Shown here: positions 6,071 to 14,690 of the stretch, piece after piece
Numbering within the stretch: position 1 is the first letter of the stretch
How the letters are laid out: every line of letters starts with the position of its first letter
Assembly: GCA_905200945.1 (NCBI GenBank)
Contig: CAJKMG010000021.1
Span: 1-39,195, forward strand
Length of the DNA: 39,195 bases
DNA from: an uncultured Akkermansia sp.
GTDB lineage: Bacteria; Verrucomicrobiota; Verrucomicrobiia; Verrucomicrobiales; Akkermansiaceae
Direction: 5' to 3'
Translations under genes and position numbers: made by a program
Notes under the pieces: model-generated
The model's database searches: none
What the model saw: the letters and a program-made list of their open reading frames with translations, nothing else
Told to the model about the DNA's origin: nothing

Positions 6071-7747
6071 TTATTCCCCGCGCCGGAGGACTGCCCCCTT
6101 GCTGGCATTCGTGGCAAGCTGGCGGTAACGGCTCAGCCAGGAGGAGGAAACCCTGTTGTAGGTAGGTTTCCAATCCGCACGGCGGCGTGCGATTTCCTCC
6201 CCGCTCAAACAGACGTTCAGCGTGCGGTCCGGAATGGAATACTCAATAATATCCCCGTTTCTCAGCAGGCCGATCAGGCCGCCTTCCGCCGCTTCCGGGG
6301 AAATATGGCCAATACAGGCTCCGTGGGTAGCTCCGGAAAAACGGCCGTCCGTGATAAGCGCCACTTCCGCTCCAAGGCCCTGTCCCATAATATAGGAAGT
6401 GGGAGCCAGCATTTCCTGCATTCCGGGGCCGCCCTTGGGTCCTTCATTGCGGATGACAACCACATCGCCGGACTTCACCTTCCCGGCGAGGATGCCTTCA
6501 CAGGCCTCTTCCTGAGACTCGAAAATCACGGCGGGTCCACGGAAACTCATCATGTCCGGATGCACACCCGCCTTTTTCACCACAGCGCCCTCCTCGGCCA
6601 GGTTGCCGAACAGAATCGCCAGGCCGCCATCACGGGAATAGGCATTCTCCAATGGATGAATCACGGTTTCATCCTCAATGCCGCATCCCTCTACTGTTTC
6701 ACCCAGCGTCTTCCCGCTGACGGTCATGGCATCCAGATGAAGGGCTCCGGGAATCCTGGCAATTTCATGAATGATGGCGCTCACCCCGCCTGCACGCAAA
6801 ACATCCTGCATGTGGAAGCGGGAGGAAGGGGCCACTTTGCAAATATTCGGGGTTCGCCTGGAAATATCATTGATGCGCTGGAGGTCATACTCCACGCCGG
6901 CTTCCCTGGCGATAGCCAGCGTATGGAGCACGGTATTGGAACTGCCGCCCATGGCCATATCAATTGTAAAAGCATTGTCGATAGCGTCACGGGTCACGAT
7001 GTCCCGCGGCAGAGGGCCGTCCGCCTTCGCCATCTCCACGGCGCGGCGCGCAGTCTGCTTCCAGAACTCCTTTCGTTCCTCTGAAGTAGCCAGCAGGGAA
7101 CCGTTGCCGGGAAGGGCCAGGCCGATCACCTCGCTCAGGCAATTCATGGAATTGGCCGTAAACATGCCGGAGCAGGAACCGGCGCCGGGACAGGCGCGGC
7201 ATTCCAGGGAATGAAGTTCCTCCGCATTAATCTTGCCTGCCTTAAAACGGGCGACAGCCTCAAACACGCTGTTCAGGTCCAGCACCGTGCCGTCCTCCGC
7301 CATGCCGGCGGCCATCGGACCGCCGCTGCAGAAAATAGTGGGAATATTGCAGCGCAGGGCGCCCATAATCATTCCGGGAACAATCTTGTCGCAATTAGGG
7401 ATGCAGATCATGGCATCAAACGCATGAGCGCTCAGCATCGTCTCTACGCTGTCCGCGATCAGCTCACGGCTGGCCAGGGAAAACTTCATGCCGCCGTGGC
7501 CCATGGCAATGCCGTCACAAACGCCGGGGAGGTTGAATTCCACGGGAGTTCCTCCGGCCTTGCGCACTTCCTCCTTGATGAGGGCGGCCACCCTGTTCAG
7601 GTGGACATGGCCCGGAATCACTTCATTAAAAGAATTGCAAATGGCAATGAAAGGACGGCTTAAATCCTCATCCGTCATTCCGGTGGCACGCATCAAACTG
7701 CGGTGCGGCGCACGCTCGAACCCTGCTTTAACTCTATCGCTTCGCAT
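6071..7747 (-). CDS. ilvD: Dihydroxy-acid dehydratase
   Basis: This enzyme dehydrates 2,3-dihydroxy-acids to 2-keto acids in valine, leucine and isoleucine (and pantothenate) synthesis in the cytoplasm. The 558-residue product has the IlvD/Edd family signatures: AICNSFNEVIPGHVHL near the N-terminus, NLPGVCDG, CIPNCDKIVPGM (Fe-S cluster cysteines) and GRFSGATHG near the C-terminus. I chose the ATG at 7747 (MRSDRVKAG); an upstream ATG at 7780 adds 11 poorly fitting residues. The stop codon lies only about 6 bp from the end of the Rhs relic, so the last few residues (after ASKGAVL) may have been altered by the rearrangement. No terminator lies between ilvD and the relic. Confidence 0.97.
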   Translation of the reverse strand: MRSDRVKAGFERAPHRSLMRATGMTDEDLSRPFIAICNSFNEVIPGHVHLNRVAALIKEEVRKAGGTPVEFNLPGVCDGIAMGHGGMKFSLASRELIADSVETMLSAHAFDAMICIPNCDKIVPGMIMGALRCNIPTIFCSGGPMAAGMAEDGTVLDLNSVFEAVARFKAGKINAEELHSLECRACPGAGSCSGMFTANSMNCLSEVIGLALPGNGSLLATSEERKEFWKQTARRAVEMAKADGPLPRDIVTRDAIDNAFTIDMAMGGSSNTVLHTLAIAREAGVEYDLQRINDISRRTPNICKVAPSSRFHMQDVLRAGGVSAIIHEIARIPGALHLDAMTVSGKTLGETVEGCGIEDETVIHPLENAYSRDGGLAILFGNLAEEGAVVKKAGVHPDMMSFRGPAVIFESQEEACEGILAGKVKSGDVVVIRNEGPKGGPGMQEMLAPTSYIMGQGLGAEVALITDGRFSGATHGACIGHISPEAAEGGLIGLLRNGDIIEYSIPDRTLNVCLSGEEIARRRADWKPTYNRVSSSWLSRYRQLATNASKGAVLRRGE

Positions 7748-7963
7748 AACAATACAACTGTTGCGGCGCAAGTATATCACATGACGCAGGGAAGAGAAGT
7801 TGAATCTAAGGCCAGTCTTGCAAAACGAAAACGCCTCCGTTACAGTATGTTTGCATAAGAAGAAGCTTTAACTGTCCGGAACCGCCTCCCGGACGGGAAA
7901 TGTGAACGAATCGTCACATCTAAAATCGGGACACCGCCCTTTCTTTCATCGTAAAAAACAGAC
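7748..7963. promoter_or_regulatory. Divergent control region between ilvD and the two-component system
   Basis: 216 bp shared by the ilvD and phoB-like promoters. It contains an interrupted palindrome ATGTGA-N8-TCACAT at 7900-7919, 45 bp before the response-regulator start, and a small GTCCGG/CCGGAC stem near 7874. The N8 spacing differs from the CRP consensus (N6), so I do not assign a regulator. Confidence 0.4.
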
Positions 7964-8668
7964 ATGGCAACTATTCTTATCGCTGAAGACGATCACGCCA
8001 TTTCAGACCTCGTAGCCTACAACCTGGAACGTGCGGGCCATACGCCTCTGGCGGCCTATGACGGCCTGACCGCGCTGGAAGCGGCGCGCCGGGACAAGCC
8101 GGAACTGATCCTGTTGGACCAGATGATGCCGGGCATGGACGGACATGGCGTACTGAGGGAACTGCGCCGGGACAGCCGCACCCAGAACATTCCCGTCATC
8201 TTCCTGACTGCCAAGGCCCAGGCGGAAGACCGCATCCAGGGGCTGGAACTGGGAGCGGACGACTATGTGACCAAACCGTTCAGCCCCAAGGAACTTGTCC
8301 TGCGCGTGGCCAGCGTGCTGAAGCGGTGCGAGCGCACTCCGGGCAGCGTCATCGCGGAATACGGCCCCTTCACTTTTGATAAAAACGCCCTCAAATTCTA
8401 TATCGACAAGGAGGAAGTAGACCTGACGGCCACGGAATTCAAGCTCATGATCCATATGGTTGAACGGGAAGGACAAACCTTGAACCGCAACGATCTGCTC
8501 AGTTGCGTATGGGGGTACAGCCACCAGGCCCAGAGCCGTACGCTGGACACGCATATGAAGCGGCTGCGCCAGAAACTGGCTCCCTATGCGGACTGCATTG
8601 AAACCGTCCGCAGCATCGGCTACCGCTTTACCCTGCCGGGACGCCGCATCCCGGAGGAAAAGGCTTAA
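7964..8668 (+). CDS. phoB: OmpR/PhoB-type response regulator
   Basis: A 234-residue transcription factor. The receiver domain (about 1-120) has the acidic pair E8/D9-D10, phospho-acceptor D52 in LILLDQMMPGMDG, the switch Thr in FLTAK and K104 in TKPF. The winged-helix DNA-binding domain (about 130-225) contains LTATEFKLM and SRTLDTHMKRLRQKL, then VRSIGYRF. It lies 12 bp upstream of a PhoR-like kinase, forming a two-gene operon. The kinase layout suggests phosphate control, but no pst or pho genes are in view, so the PhoB name is provisional. Confidence 0.85.
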   Translation: MATILIAEDDHAISDLVAYNLERAGHTPLAAYDGLTALEAARRDKPELILLDQMMPGMDGHGVLRELRRDSRTQNIPVIFLTAKAQAEDRIQGLELGADDYVTKPFSPKELVLRVASVLKRCERTPGSVIAEYGPFTFDKNALKFYIDKEEVDLTATEFKLMIHMVEREGQTLNRNDLLSCVWGYSHQAQSRTLDTHMKRLRQKLAPYADCIETVRSIGYRFTLPGRRIPEEKA

Positions 8669-8680
8669 CACTCCGGTTCC

Positions 8681-9910
8681 ATGTCGGCCATCGACTACAT
8701 TTTAACCATCCTTATTCTGGCCTCCCTGTACCTGAACTGGCATCTGGCCCAGGTATGCCGGGCCGCCATGAAAGCCCGGAAAAAAGCCTTGCGGGACGCT
8801 CAGCGCCTGCTGAAGCGCGGGGAAGAAGCGCAGGAACAGGCCATCGTGGACAAAAGGCGCTTCCTGGAAGCTCTGGGAGAGGCCTTCCTGCTCATCGGGC
8901 CGTCCGGACACATCGTGCTGGCTAATACGCTGGCCAAAGAACTTTTTCAGGAAGAAAAGCTGGAAGGACGCAAAGTGGAGGCTCTGGTCTGCAACCAGGA
9001 ACTGCTGGGGCACGTTCAGGAAGCGTTCGATACGGACGGCCCCGTCACCAAGGAATTCACGCTGAGCGCCGCCAATTCCCCCGGCGGCGTGCAAAACGGC
9101 ATCACAGCGTGGCATCTGGACAGCGCCATCACGGACGCCCCAATCAGAGAAAAGCGCATCCTGCTGCGCAACATCACGCAGAACTACCTCACCAACCAGA
9201 TGCGCCGGGACTTCGTGGCAAACGCCTCCCACGAGCTGCGTACGCCCCTCACCATCATCGTGGGATATCTGGAAAACCTGATGGAGGACGATCTGGTGGA
9301 GGAAAGTCCCGGACTGGCCCGCAAATTCATCGGAGTCATGCACCAGAACAGCCAGAGGCTGATGAATATTATTGAAGACATGCTCATGATCTCCAAACTC
9401 GAATCAGGCCACAAGGCGATTCTGAAAGAGCAGTGGTTCCGCCTCACCTCCTGTGCGGACGACGTCTTCTCCCGTCTGGATTCCATCCGGGAGAAAAAAC
9501 AGGCCGTCCTGCACATGGACATTCCCACAGGCTGGGAACTTTATGGAGACCCCTTTTACTGGACGCAAATTCTGTTCAATTTGGTGGAAAACGCCCTCAA
9601 ACAAAACACGGAGCCGGGACTTTCCATTACTGTGGCCGCCGCCAAAACACAGGATGCCTGCGTCATCACCGTCACGGATACGGGCGTGGGCATTCCCGCG
9701 GAAAGCATCCCCTTCCTCTTCAACCGCTTCTACCGGGTGGAAACCCACCACTCCTCGGAAATCAAGGGAACAGGCCTGGGCCTCTCCATTGTGAAGCGCG
9801 CCGTAGAAGCCCACGACGGAGCCATCACCGTCTCCAGCATCCCACACCGGAAAACCGTCTTTACCATCACCATTCCCCTGCAACGGTTCCGGGAAGAAAA
9901 GACGTCATAA
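8681..9910 (+). CDS. phoR: PhoR-like sensor histidine kinase
   Basis: A 409-residue kinase. One N-terminal membrane segment (about 4-22) is followed by a short coiled linker and a PAS-like domain (about 60-165, FLLIGPSGHIVLANT). The HisKA domain has H184 in NASHELRTPL, and the HATPase_c domain carries the N box (LVENALKQN), the G1 box DTGVGIP and the G2 box GTGLGLSIVKRA. There is no large periplasmic domain, as in PhoR-type kinases, which sense through partners rather than by direct ligand binding. It should phosphorylate the response regulator encoded just upstream. Confidence 0.88.
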   Translation: MSAIDYILTILILASLYLNWHLAQVCRAAMKARKKALRDAQRLLKRGEEAQEQAIVDKRRFLEALGEAFLLIGPSGHIVLANTLAKELFQEEKLEGRKVEALVCNQELLGHVQEAFDTDGPVTKEFTLSAANSPGGVQNGITAWHLDSAITDAPIREKRILLRNITQNYLTNQMRRDFVANASHELRTPLTIIVGYLENLMEDDLVEESPGLARKFIGVMHQNSQRLMNIIEDMLMISKLESGHKAILKEQWFRLTSCADDVFSRLDSIREKKQAVLHMDIPTGWELYGDPFYWTQILFNLVENALKQNTEPGLSITVAAAKTQDACVITVTDTGVGIPAESIPFLFNRFYRVETHHSSEIKGTGLGLSIVKRAVEAHDGAITVSSIPHRKTVFTITIPLQRFREEKTS

Positions 9911-10130
9911 GGCGCCGATGCGAAACAGCCAGACATGGTCTGTCGTTAAAACCGGGAAAAATACATCCTTTCCAACCCGGAGGGATTGTCTGCGAGACAT
10001 CCGCCTGTTTTTTCAAGCCCTGTGTTATGGAGTATGCGTAGGCTTCATTCCGCTCATCAGAATGATTCCGGTCTTCCTTGAAAGGAAACAGCCATGGAAG
10101 ACAGCCGTTGTTTTAAGCAGCCGTATCCAT
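9911..10130. other. Intergenic stretch with no convincing gene
   Basis: Between the kinase and the convergent small ribosomal-type gene. A 78-codon plus-strand ORF (9918-10154) starts 8 bp after the kinase stop, but its composition and its run into the opposite-strand terminator make it doubtful. Confidence 0.4.
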
Positions 10131-10168
10131 ATAAAAAACGGCGTCCTTCCGTGATAAGGAGGACGCCG
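10131..10168 (-). terminator. Rho-independent terminator after the mS38-like gene
   Basis: A 9-bp stem (10139-10147 with 10160-10168) with a 12-base loop, followed on the minus strand by TTTTTTAT. It is 55 bp downstream of the small basic protein gene. Confidence 0.8.
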
Positions 10169-10222
10169 GAATTTTCCGGAAATCGGACAGACTGCCAGTT
10201 TGAGCAGCGAAGCGCACAAACC

Positions 10223-10327
10223 TCAGGACTTGTAACGCAAACGCTTCTTGTGACGGTTCTGACGCATGCGCTTGCTGCGCTTATGCTTGTTGATTTTTGC
10301 TTTACGGCGTTTTTTGAGCGATCCCAT
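10223..10327 (-). CDS. AURKAIP1/COX24-domain small basic protein (mS38-like)
   Basis: A 34-residue ORF found by reading the minus strand: start MGSLKKRRKAKINKHK, then RMRQNRHKKRLRYKS. It is about half Lys/Arg. The pattern KKRRKKM/INKHKxxKR...RHKKRL is that of the AURKAIP1/COX24 domain, the family of mitochondrial ribosomal protein mS38 and of very small bacterial ribosome-associated proteins known in Bacteroidota and related phyla. It has its own terminator downstream. A role on the small ribosomal subunit is inferred from the family. Genes this short are often missed in annotation. Confidence 0.8.
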   Translation of the reverse strand: MGSLKKRRKAKINKHKRSKRMRQNRHKKRLRYKS

Positions 10328-10368
10328 GATTGTGGTTCGTTTGTTGTTTTACTGTGGTGAGAAAAAAT

Positions 10369-11244
10369 CTAGTACACCAGCTTGTTAAGCGGGTATTCGA
10401 TGATGCCTTCCGCGCCCAGGGCCTTGAGCTGCGGAATGATATCCCTCACGACGGATTCGTCAATGACCGTTTCCACGGCCAGCCAGCCTTCTTCCGCCAA
10501 ATGGGAAATAGTGGGACGGCGCAGAGACGGCAGAGCCTCTACCAAGCCGTTCAGGGAGGCTGCAGGGAGGTTCATTTTCAGGCCTACCTTCCGGCGCGCT
10601 TCCAGAGCGCCCTTGAGCATCATGACCAGGCGTTCCAGTTTCTGCTTTTTCCACTCGTCCCGCATGGTTTCCCGGTTCGCGATAAACTGGGGATAGGAGG
10701 TCATCAGGGTGTCCACGATGCGGAGCTTGTTGGCCTTGATGGAGCTGCCCGTTTCCGTGATGTCCACGATGGCGTCCACCAGTTCCGGCACCTTCACTTC
10801 CGTAGCGCCCCAGGAGAATTCCACGTGGGCTTCAATGCCCTTTTCCTGAAGCCAGCGTTCCGTGATGCCCACGCCTTCCGTGGCAATGCGCTTGCCCTGA
10901 AGGTCTTCCGCGCAGGTAATGGGAGAATTTTCCGGGACTACCAGCACCCAGCGGGTAGGTTTGGAGGTGGCTTTGGAGTATTGAAGATCCGTCAGCACTT
11001 CCACATCCGCCCTGTTTTCATAAATCCAGTCACGCCCGGTAATGCCGCAGTCGATGAAACCGTCATTGACATAACGGCCTATTTCCTGGGCACGGATCAG
11101 GAAAAGTTCCAGATCGTCGTCGTCGCAGGCCGGACGGTACCCGCGGCTGGACACATACACATTGTAGCCGGCCTTGCGGAACAATTCCACAGTGGAATCC
11201 TGCAAACTGCCTTTGGGAAGAGCTATTTTGAGTTTCTTCGACAT
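10369..11244 (-). CDS. hisG: ATP phosphoribosyltransferase, long form
   Basis: First enzyme of histidine synthesis; it joins ATP and PRPP. The 291-residue protein starts MSKKLKIALPKGSLQDST, has the substrate-binding segments DCGITGRDW and a PRPP-type loop (VDAIVDITETGSSIKAN), and has a C-terminal ACT-like regulatory domain (about 215-291) typical of the long, histidine-inhibited HisG that works without HisZ. The ATG at 11244 is preferred over one 8 codons upstream because the family starts there. It lies 65 bp downstream of the M24 peptidase gene on the same strand. Confidence 0.95.
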   Translation of the reverse strand: MSKKLKIALPKGSLQDSTVELFRKAGYNVYVSSRGYRPACDDDDLELFLIRAQEIGRYVNDGFIDCGITGRDWIYENRADVEVLTDLQYSKATSKPTRWVLVVPENSPITCAEDLQGKRIATEGVGITERWLQEKGIEAHVEFSWGATEVKVPELVDAIVDITETGSSIKANKLRIVDTLMTSYPQFIANRETMRDEWKKQKLERLVMMLKGALEARRKVGLKMNLPAASLNGLVEALPSLRRPTISHLAEEGWLAVETVIDESVVRDIIPQLKALGAEGIIEYPLNKLVY

Positions 11245-11309
11245 GATGGGACGGGAATGAAAACCCACACGGGCCTCATTGTCAAGTTTAGAACCGAATC
11301 CGGCCCATT

Positions 11310-12593
11310 TTACCGGGCCATGAGCCGTTCAATGTCATCAGGCAGCAGAGGAACGTCCCCCAGCAGGTCGATGTTTTCCGTTTCCCCGATCAGGATATCG
11401 TTTTCCAGACGGATGCCTATGCCTTCTTCCGCAATATAGATGCCCGGTTCAACGGTGAAAACCATGCCCGGCAACACAACGGGATTGGCTTCGCCCACAT
11501 CATGCACATCCAGCCCCAGGAAGTGGGAGCACCCGTGCATGTAATATTTCCGGACAATGGGAGGATCGGACGGTTTTTCCGCCACCTGAGCAGGCGTGAT
11601 AAGCCCCAGCTTAACGAGTTCCCCCGCGGCAAAAACGCGCACCAGGCGTTCGTACTCCGATTTCAGGATGCCGGGTCTCAGAATCTTTTTGGCATAGGTC
11701 ATCATATTCAGCACGCTTTCATATACAGCGCGCTGGCGGGGGGTGAATTTCCCGTTCACGGGAACGGTGCGGGTCATGTCGGAGTTGTAATTCCCGTATT
11801 CCGTGCCTATGTCCATGAGCACCAGATCACCGTCTTCGCACCGCTTGTCGTTTTGGATATAATGCAGAACGCAGGTATCCTTTCCGGAAGCGATGATGGG
11901 CAGGAAAGAAAATTTGCGCGGACCACGGCTGATGAATTCGTTGGCCAGAAATCCCTCAATCTGCCATTCGCCCACCCCCGGCCTGATGAACCGGAGCAGT
12001 TCCCGGAAACCTTCATTGGTGATGTCGCAGGCTTTTTTGAGAGCCTTGATTTCTTCCGGCTTTTTGATTTGCCGCATGTCCGCCATGATTTCATAAACAT
12101 TCTTCAAAACAGCGTCCGGGAATTTTTCCTTCAGCTCCTTGGTCATGCGGGCATTGCGCGTTTCCACCGGGCAGGTGCAGCGCGGATGCTGGTTAGCTTC
12201 CACAAAGACCATGGAAGCGGACGGCACCAGCGCTTCCAGCAGCGCATCATATTCATCGGTCCAGCGCACGTCCTGAATGCCGCTCAGATCTCTCGCCTGG
12301 TCCTGCGTAAGCCGTGCTCCTTCCCAGATGGCAATCTGTTCATTTGTCTCACGCAACAGCAGAATTTCATCCCAGCCGTCCTCCCGGATGGTCATGATCA
12401 GGACGGTTTCTTCCTGGTCAATTCCCGTGAGATAAAAGAGGTTGGCATTCTGATGCAGGGCAAAAGTGCCGTCCGCATTCGTAGGAAATACGTCGTTGGC
12501 ATGCAGAATCAGCATACTGCCGGCAGGCAGGCGGGAAGCAAGTTCTTCACGGTTGCCGGAAAAAAAGGAAGAAAGAAGCGGCTCGTATCTCAT
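11310..12593 (-). CDS. pepP: Xaa-Pro aminopeptidase (M24B)
   Basis: A cytoplasmic metallopeptidase that removes N-terminal residues preceding proline. The 427-residue protein has an N-terminal creatinase-like domain (about 1-170) and a pita-bread catalytic domain. Metal ligands are visible as Asp in LMDIGTEYGNYNSD, His in HGCSHFLGLDVHD, Glu in FTVEPGIY and Glu in IRLENDILI. Length and order fit PepP. It starts at the only good N-terminal ATG (MRYEPLLSSFF) and probably shares a transcript with hisG. Confidence 0.93.
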   Translation of the reverse strand: MRYEPLLSSFFSGNREELASRLPAGSMLILHANDVFPTNADGTFALHQNANLFYLTGIDQEETVLIMTIREDGWDEILLLRETNEQIAIWEGARLTQDQARDLSGIQDVRWTDEYDALLEALVPSASMVFVEANQHPRCTCPVETRNARMTKELKEKFPDAVLKNVYEIMADMRQIKKPEEIKALKKACDITNEGFRELLRFIRPGVGEWQIEGFLANEFISRGPRKFSFLPIIASGKDTCVLHYIQNDKRCEDGDLVLMDIGTEYGNYNSDMTRTVPVNGKFTPRQRAVYESVLNMMTYAKKILRPGILKSEYERLVRVFAAGELVKLGLITPAQVAEKPSDPPIVRKYYMHGCSHFLGLDVHDVGEANPVVLPGMVFTVEPGIYIAEEGIGIRLENDILIGETENIDLLGDVPLLPDDIERLMAR

Positions 12594-12889
12594 ATCAACA
12601 GCATGCCCCGCTTTTCCGGCTTGTCAATCATGCATCCGGACACGGGGTAACCTTGCGCGTTTCCTTGTCGTCCGGAGTTCTTCTGACCGTGCCGTTTCCC
12701 CGCTCCGGTTATTCTTATGCCATTCGCCCATTCCCTGCCGGCCCCCCTCCCGTTCGTTCATCATACATACCATAGGCAAAGGCACGGAGTTTCCCCGAAA
12801 TTACCGGTGCCGACCCCGCCGGGAAATACTCCTGGCGCCAATCGGGTCATGACTCGAACACCGGCCGTTCGGATGCCGTCTTATCCTGC
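12594..12889. other. Divergent intergenic region, nothing specific seen
   Basis: 296 bp between the divergent pepP and lipoprotein genes. It must hold both promoters, but I see no clear boxes, hairpins or RNA genes. Confidence 0.4.
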
Positions 12890-13624
12890 ATGTACAGCGC
12901 TATTCCACGGCTATTCCTGGCGCTGGGAGCAGGTTTGTTTTTTTCCTGTTCCAGTTCCCGGACAATGCCCGTTTCCCCCTTGATCACCCATCCCCTTCAC
13001 GCAGACTCCAGGCAGAGTTGTTTTGGAGGCGTTTGGTATAATCCCTCGGAACAGGCCGTCTGGAATTCCCCAAGGCTGAAAGTATATGTGGCCCCCGTCA
13101 ATATTGATTACATCAAGGCCAAATTCCCCAAGGCGGCCCCGTCCCTGGCGGCACAATTCAGGGCCGAGATGCAGAGAGACATCCGCAACGTGCTGGAAAA
13201 CAAATCCAAACAGACAGGCGGAAGGATGAAATGGCAGTTGGTTGACCGCCCCGTTCCGGGATCCGTAACTCTCCGCCTCGCCATAGTCAGGCTGAAGCCT
13301 ACGGACGTGGGCGGCAACATTATGTCCGATCTTGTTTCCCTAGTCTCCCCCCTTCCGGGAACCTCCCTGATCCTGGGGCGCTTCATGAGCGGGGACGTAG
13401 GCATTGAAGGACGCCTGTCAAATACGAATACGGGCGCCGGCATCATGGAATTCAAAGCTTACAACACGGACCCCATCACCCTGTTTTCCGTAAAGGAATT
13501 TGAACGTTTTGCCTTTGACCAAAGGAATTTGCGGCTTTTTTCCAGCTGCATTGCAGATATTTTCAAGGCAGGCCCCGCCAGCAATATTCCCAAAACAGGG
13601 GAATTTGACCTGGACCCGTTTTAA
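12890..13624 (+). CDS. DUF3313-like lipoprotein
   Basis: A 244-residue protein. The N-terminus MYSAIPRLFLALGAGLFFSC is a lipoprotein signal with Cys at position 20, so it is likely anchored in a membrane facing the periplasm. The body (VAPVNIDYIK, LAAQFRAEMQRDI, VTLRLAIVRLKPTD, then a hydrophobic stretch) follows the pattern of DUF3313 lipoproteins, in which a conserved Phe-Arg helix precedes a strand with LxLRLAI. The function is unknown. Its stop codon shares the palindrome TTAA with the stop codon of the convergent lgt gene, an overlap of 4 bp with no room for a terminator. Confidence 0.65.
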   Translation: MYSAIPRLFLALGAGLFFSCSSSRTMPVSPLITHPLHADSRQSCFGGVWYNPSEQAVWNSPRLKVYVAPVNIDYIKAKFPKAAPSLAAQFRAEMQRDIRNVLENKSKQTGGRMKWQLVDRPVPGSVTLRLAIVRLKPTDVGGNIMSDLVSLVSPLPGTSLILGRFMSGDVGIEGRLSNTNTGAGIMEFKAYNTDPITLFSVKEFERFAFDQRNLRLFSSCIADIFKAGPASNIPKTGEFDLDPF

Positions 13625-14679
13625 ACGGCCTTTCCGGACGATTCCTTTCCGTCTTTCTTTTCAGGTTCATAGAAAGCGCATTCCTGAACCGTCTGCCTGG
13701 TCTTGAAAGCATATATAAAGAAAGCGACGCCCACCAGCAGGAGAAAAACGGAAAGAAACTGCCCCCGGGTCAAACCCATGGAGAAAGGGGAGTCCGGTTC
13801 CCGGTACTCTTCGCAAATAATTCTGCCCGCAGCATAAAGAACGGCAAAAATTCCGCAGAACAAGCCGTTCCACGCACGGGGGAACCTTATCCGGACAAAC
13901 CACAGCACGGCAAAGAGAAGCACACCTTCCGCAAACGCTTCATATAGCTGGGAAGGGTAGCGCGCATGGTCCTGCATCATCTGCCCCACGATTTCCCTGA
14001 TAGCGGGAGTATCCCTCACCCGGTCGGTCACCCAGGCGGCAGTCATTCGTTCCGGCACGGCTACGCCGGAAAGGGACAGTTTGTCCAGCAATCCGGGCGT
14101 TTCATAAATGCGGGAGGCCACCCGGACGAACAAGTCCGGATCCTGGGAAAGTTCTGCCGGAAAAATCATTCCCAGGGAAGATCCGGGCGGAACAATGCGC
14201 CCATACAGTTCCCCGTTGATAAAATTGGCCAGGCGCCCGCAAAACAGCCCAACGGGAGCTACAATGGCCAGGCCGTCCAGAAGAGCCGCCCACTTGACAC
14301 GGTGCTTCCACGCATAATAAAACGTGTACAGCCCCACTCCAATCATTCCCCCGTGGCTGGCCATGCCCCCTTCCCACACTCTCAGGGCCATGAGCGGATC
14401 CGCCAGAAACTGGGACCAGCCGTGATTGGGAATCTGGTAAAAGAGCACATATCCCAGTCTTCCGCCGATCAGAACACCAAAAATAGCCGTATAAGTAACA
14501 AAATCCGCCATTTTGTCCTGGGGGACAGGATACAGTTTCCGGCGGGAAAGCCAGGAAAGCAGATAATACCCGCCGATGAAGCCCATTAAATAGGCCAGGC
14601 CATACCAGCGCAGGGCAATTGAGTCCGTTATCTGCCAGATGACAGGTTCCAGATCATGTACGTAAACGGTCGGATTCAT
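13621..14679 (-). CDS. lgt: Prolipoprotein diacylglyceryl transferase
   Basis: Inner-membrane enzyme that moves diacylglycerol from phosphatidylglycerol to the lipobox Cys. The 352-residue protein has about seven hydrophobic segments and the Lgt signatures RWYGLAYLMGF, GGRLGYVLFY, EGGMASHGGMIG (catalytic His), GRLANFINGELYGR and YPSQLYEA. The stretch between GELYGR and YPSQLYEA is longer than in the E. coli enzyme, by perhaps 50 residues, and looks soluble. It lies 11 bp downstream of the M42 peptidase gene and is probably cotranscribed. Confidence 0.96.
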   Translation of the reverse strand: MNPTVYVHDLEPVIWQITDSIALRWYGLAYLMGFIGGYYLLSWLSRRKLYPVPQDKMADFVTYTAIFGVLIGGRLGYVLFYQIPNHGWSQFLADPLMALRVWEGGMASHGGMIGVGLYTFYYAWKHRVKWAALLDGLAIVAPVGLFCGRLANFINGELYGRIVPPGSSLGMIFPAELSQDPDLFVRVASRIYETPGLLDKLSLSGVAVPERMTAAWVTDRVRDTPAIREIVGQMMQDHARYPSQLYEAFAEGVLLFAVLWFVRIRFPRAWNGLFCGIFAVLYAAGRIICEEYREPDSPFSMGLTRGQFLSVFLLLVGVAFFIYAFKTRQTVQECAFYEPEKKDGKESSGKAV

Positions 14680-14690
14680 GAGCGTTTCTT

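Noticed and set aside
6066..7084. Continuation of the Rhs reading frame beyond GTWY
   Set aside because: From here on it is the reverse complement of ilvD, so the long fused ORF is an artefact of the junction.
9918..10154. 78-codon plus-strand ORF right after the PhoR-like kinase
   Set aside because: It runs into the stem of the opposite-strand terminator and shows no family pattern; possible but not supportable.
10330..11439. 369-codon plus-strand frame across hisG
   Set aside because: Antisense to hisG and the end of pepP; no independent support.
13621..13624. Overlapping stop codons of lgt and the DUF3313-like gene (TTAA)
   Set aside because: Convergent genes sharing a TTAA are common in compact genomes; recorded in the annotation but not treated as a special finding.
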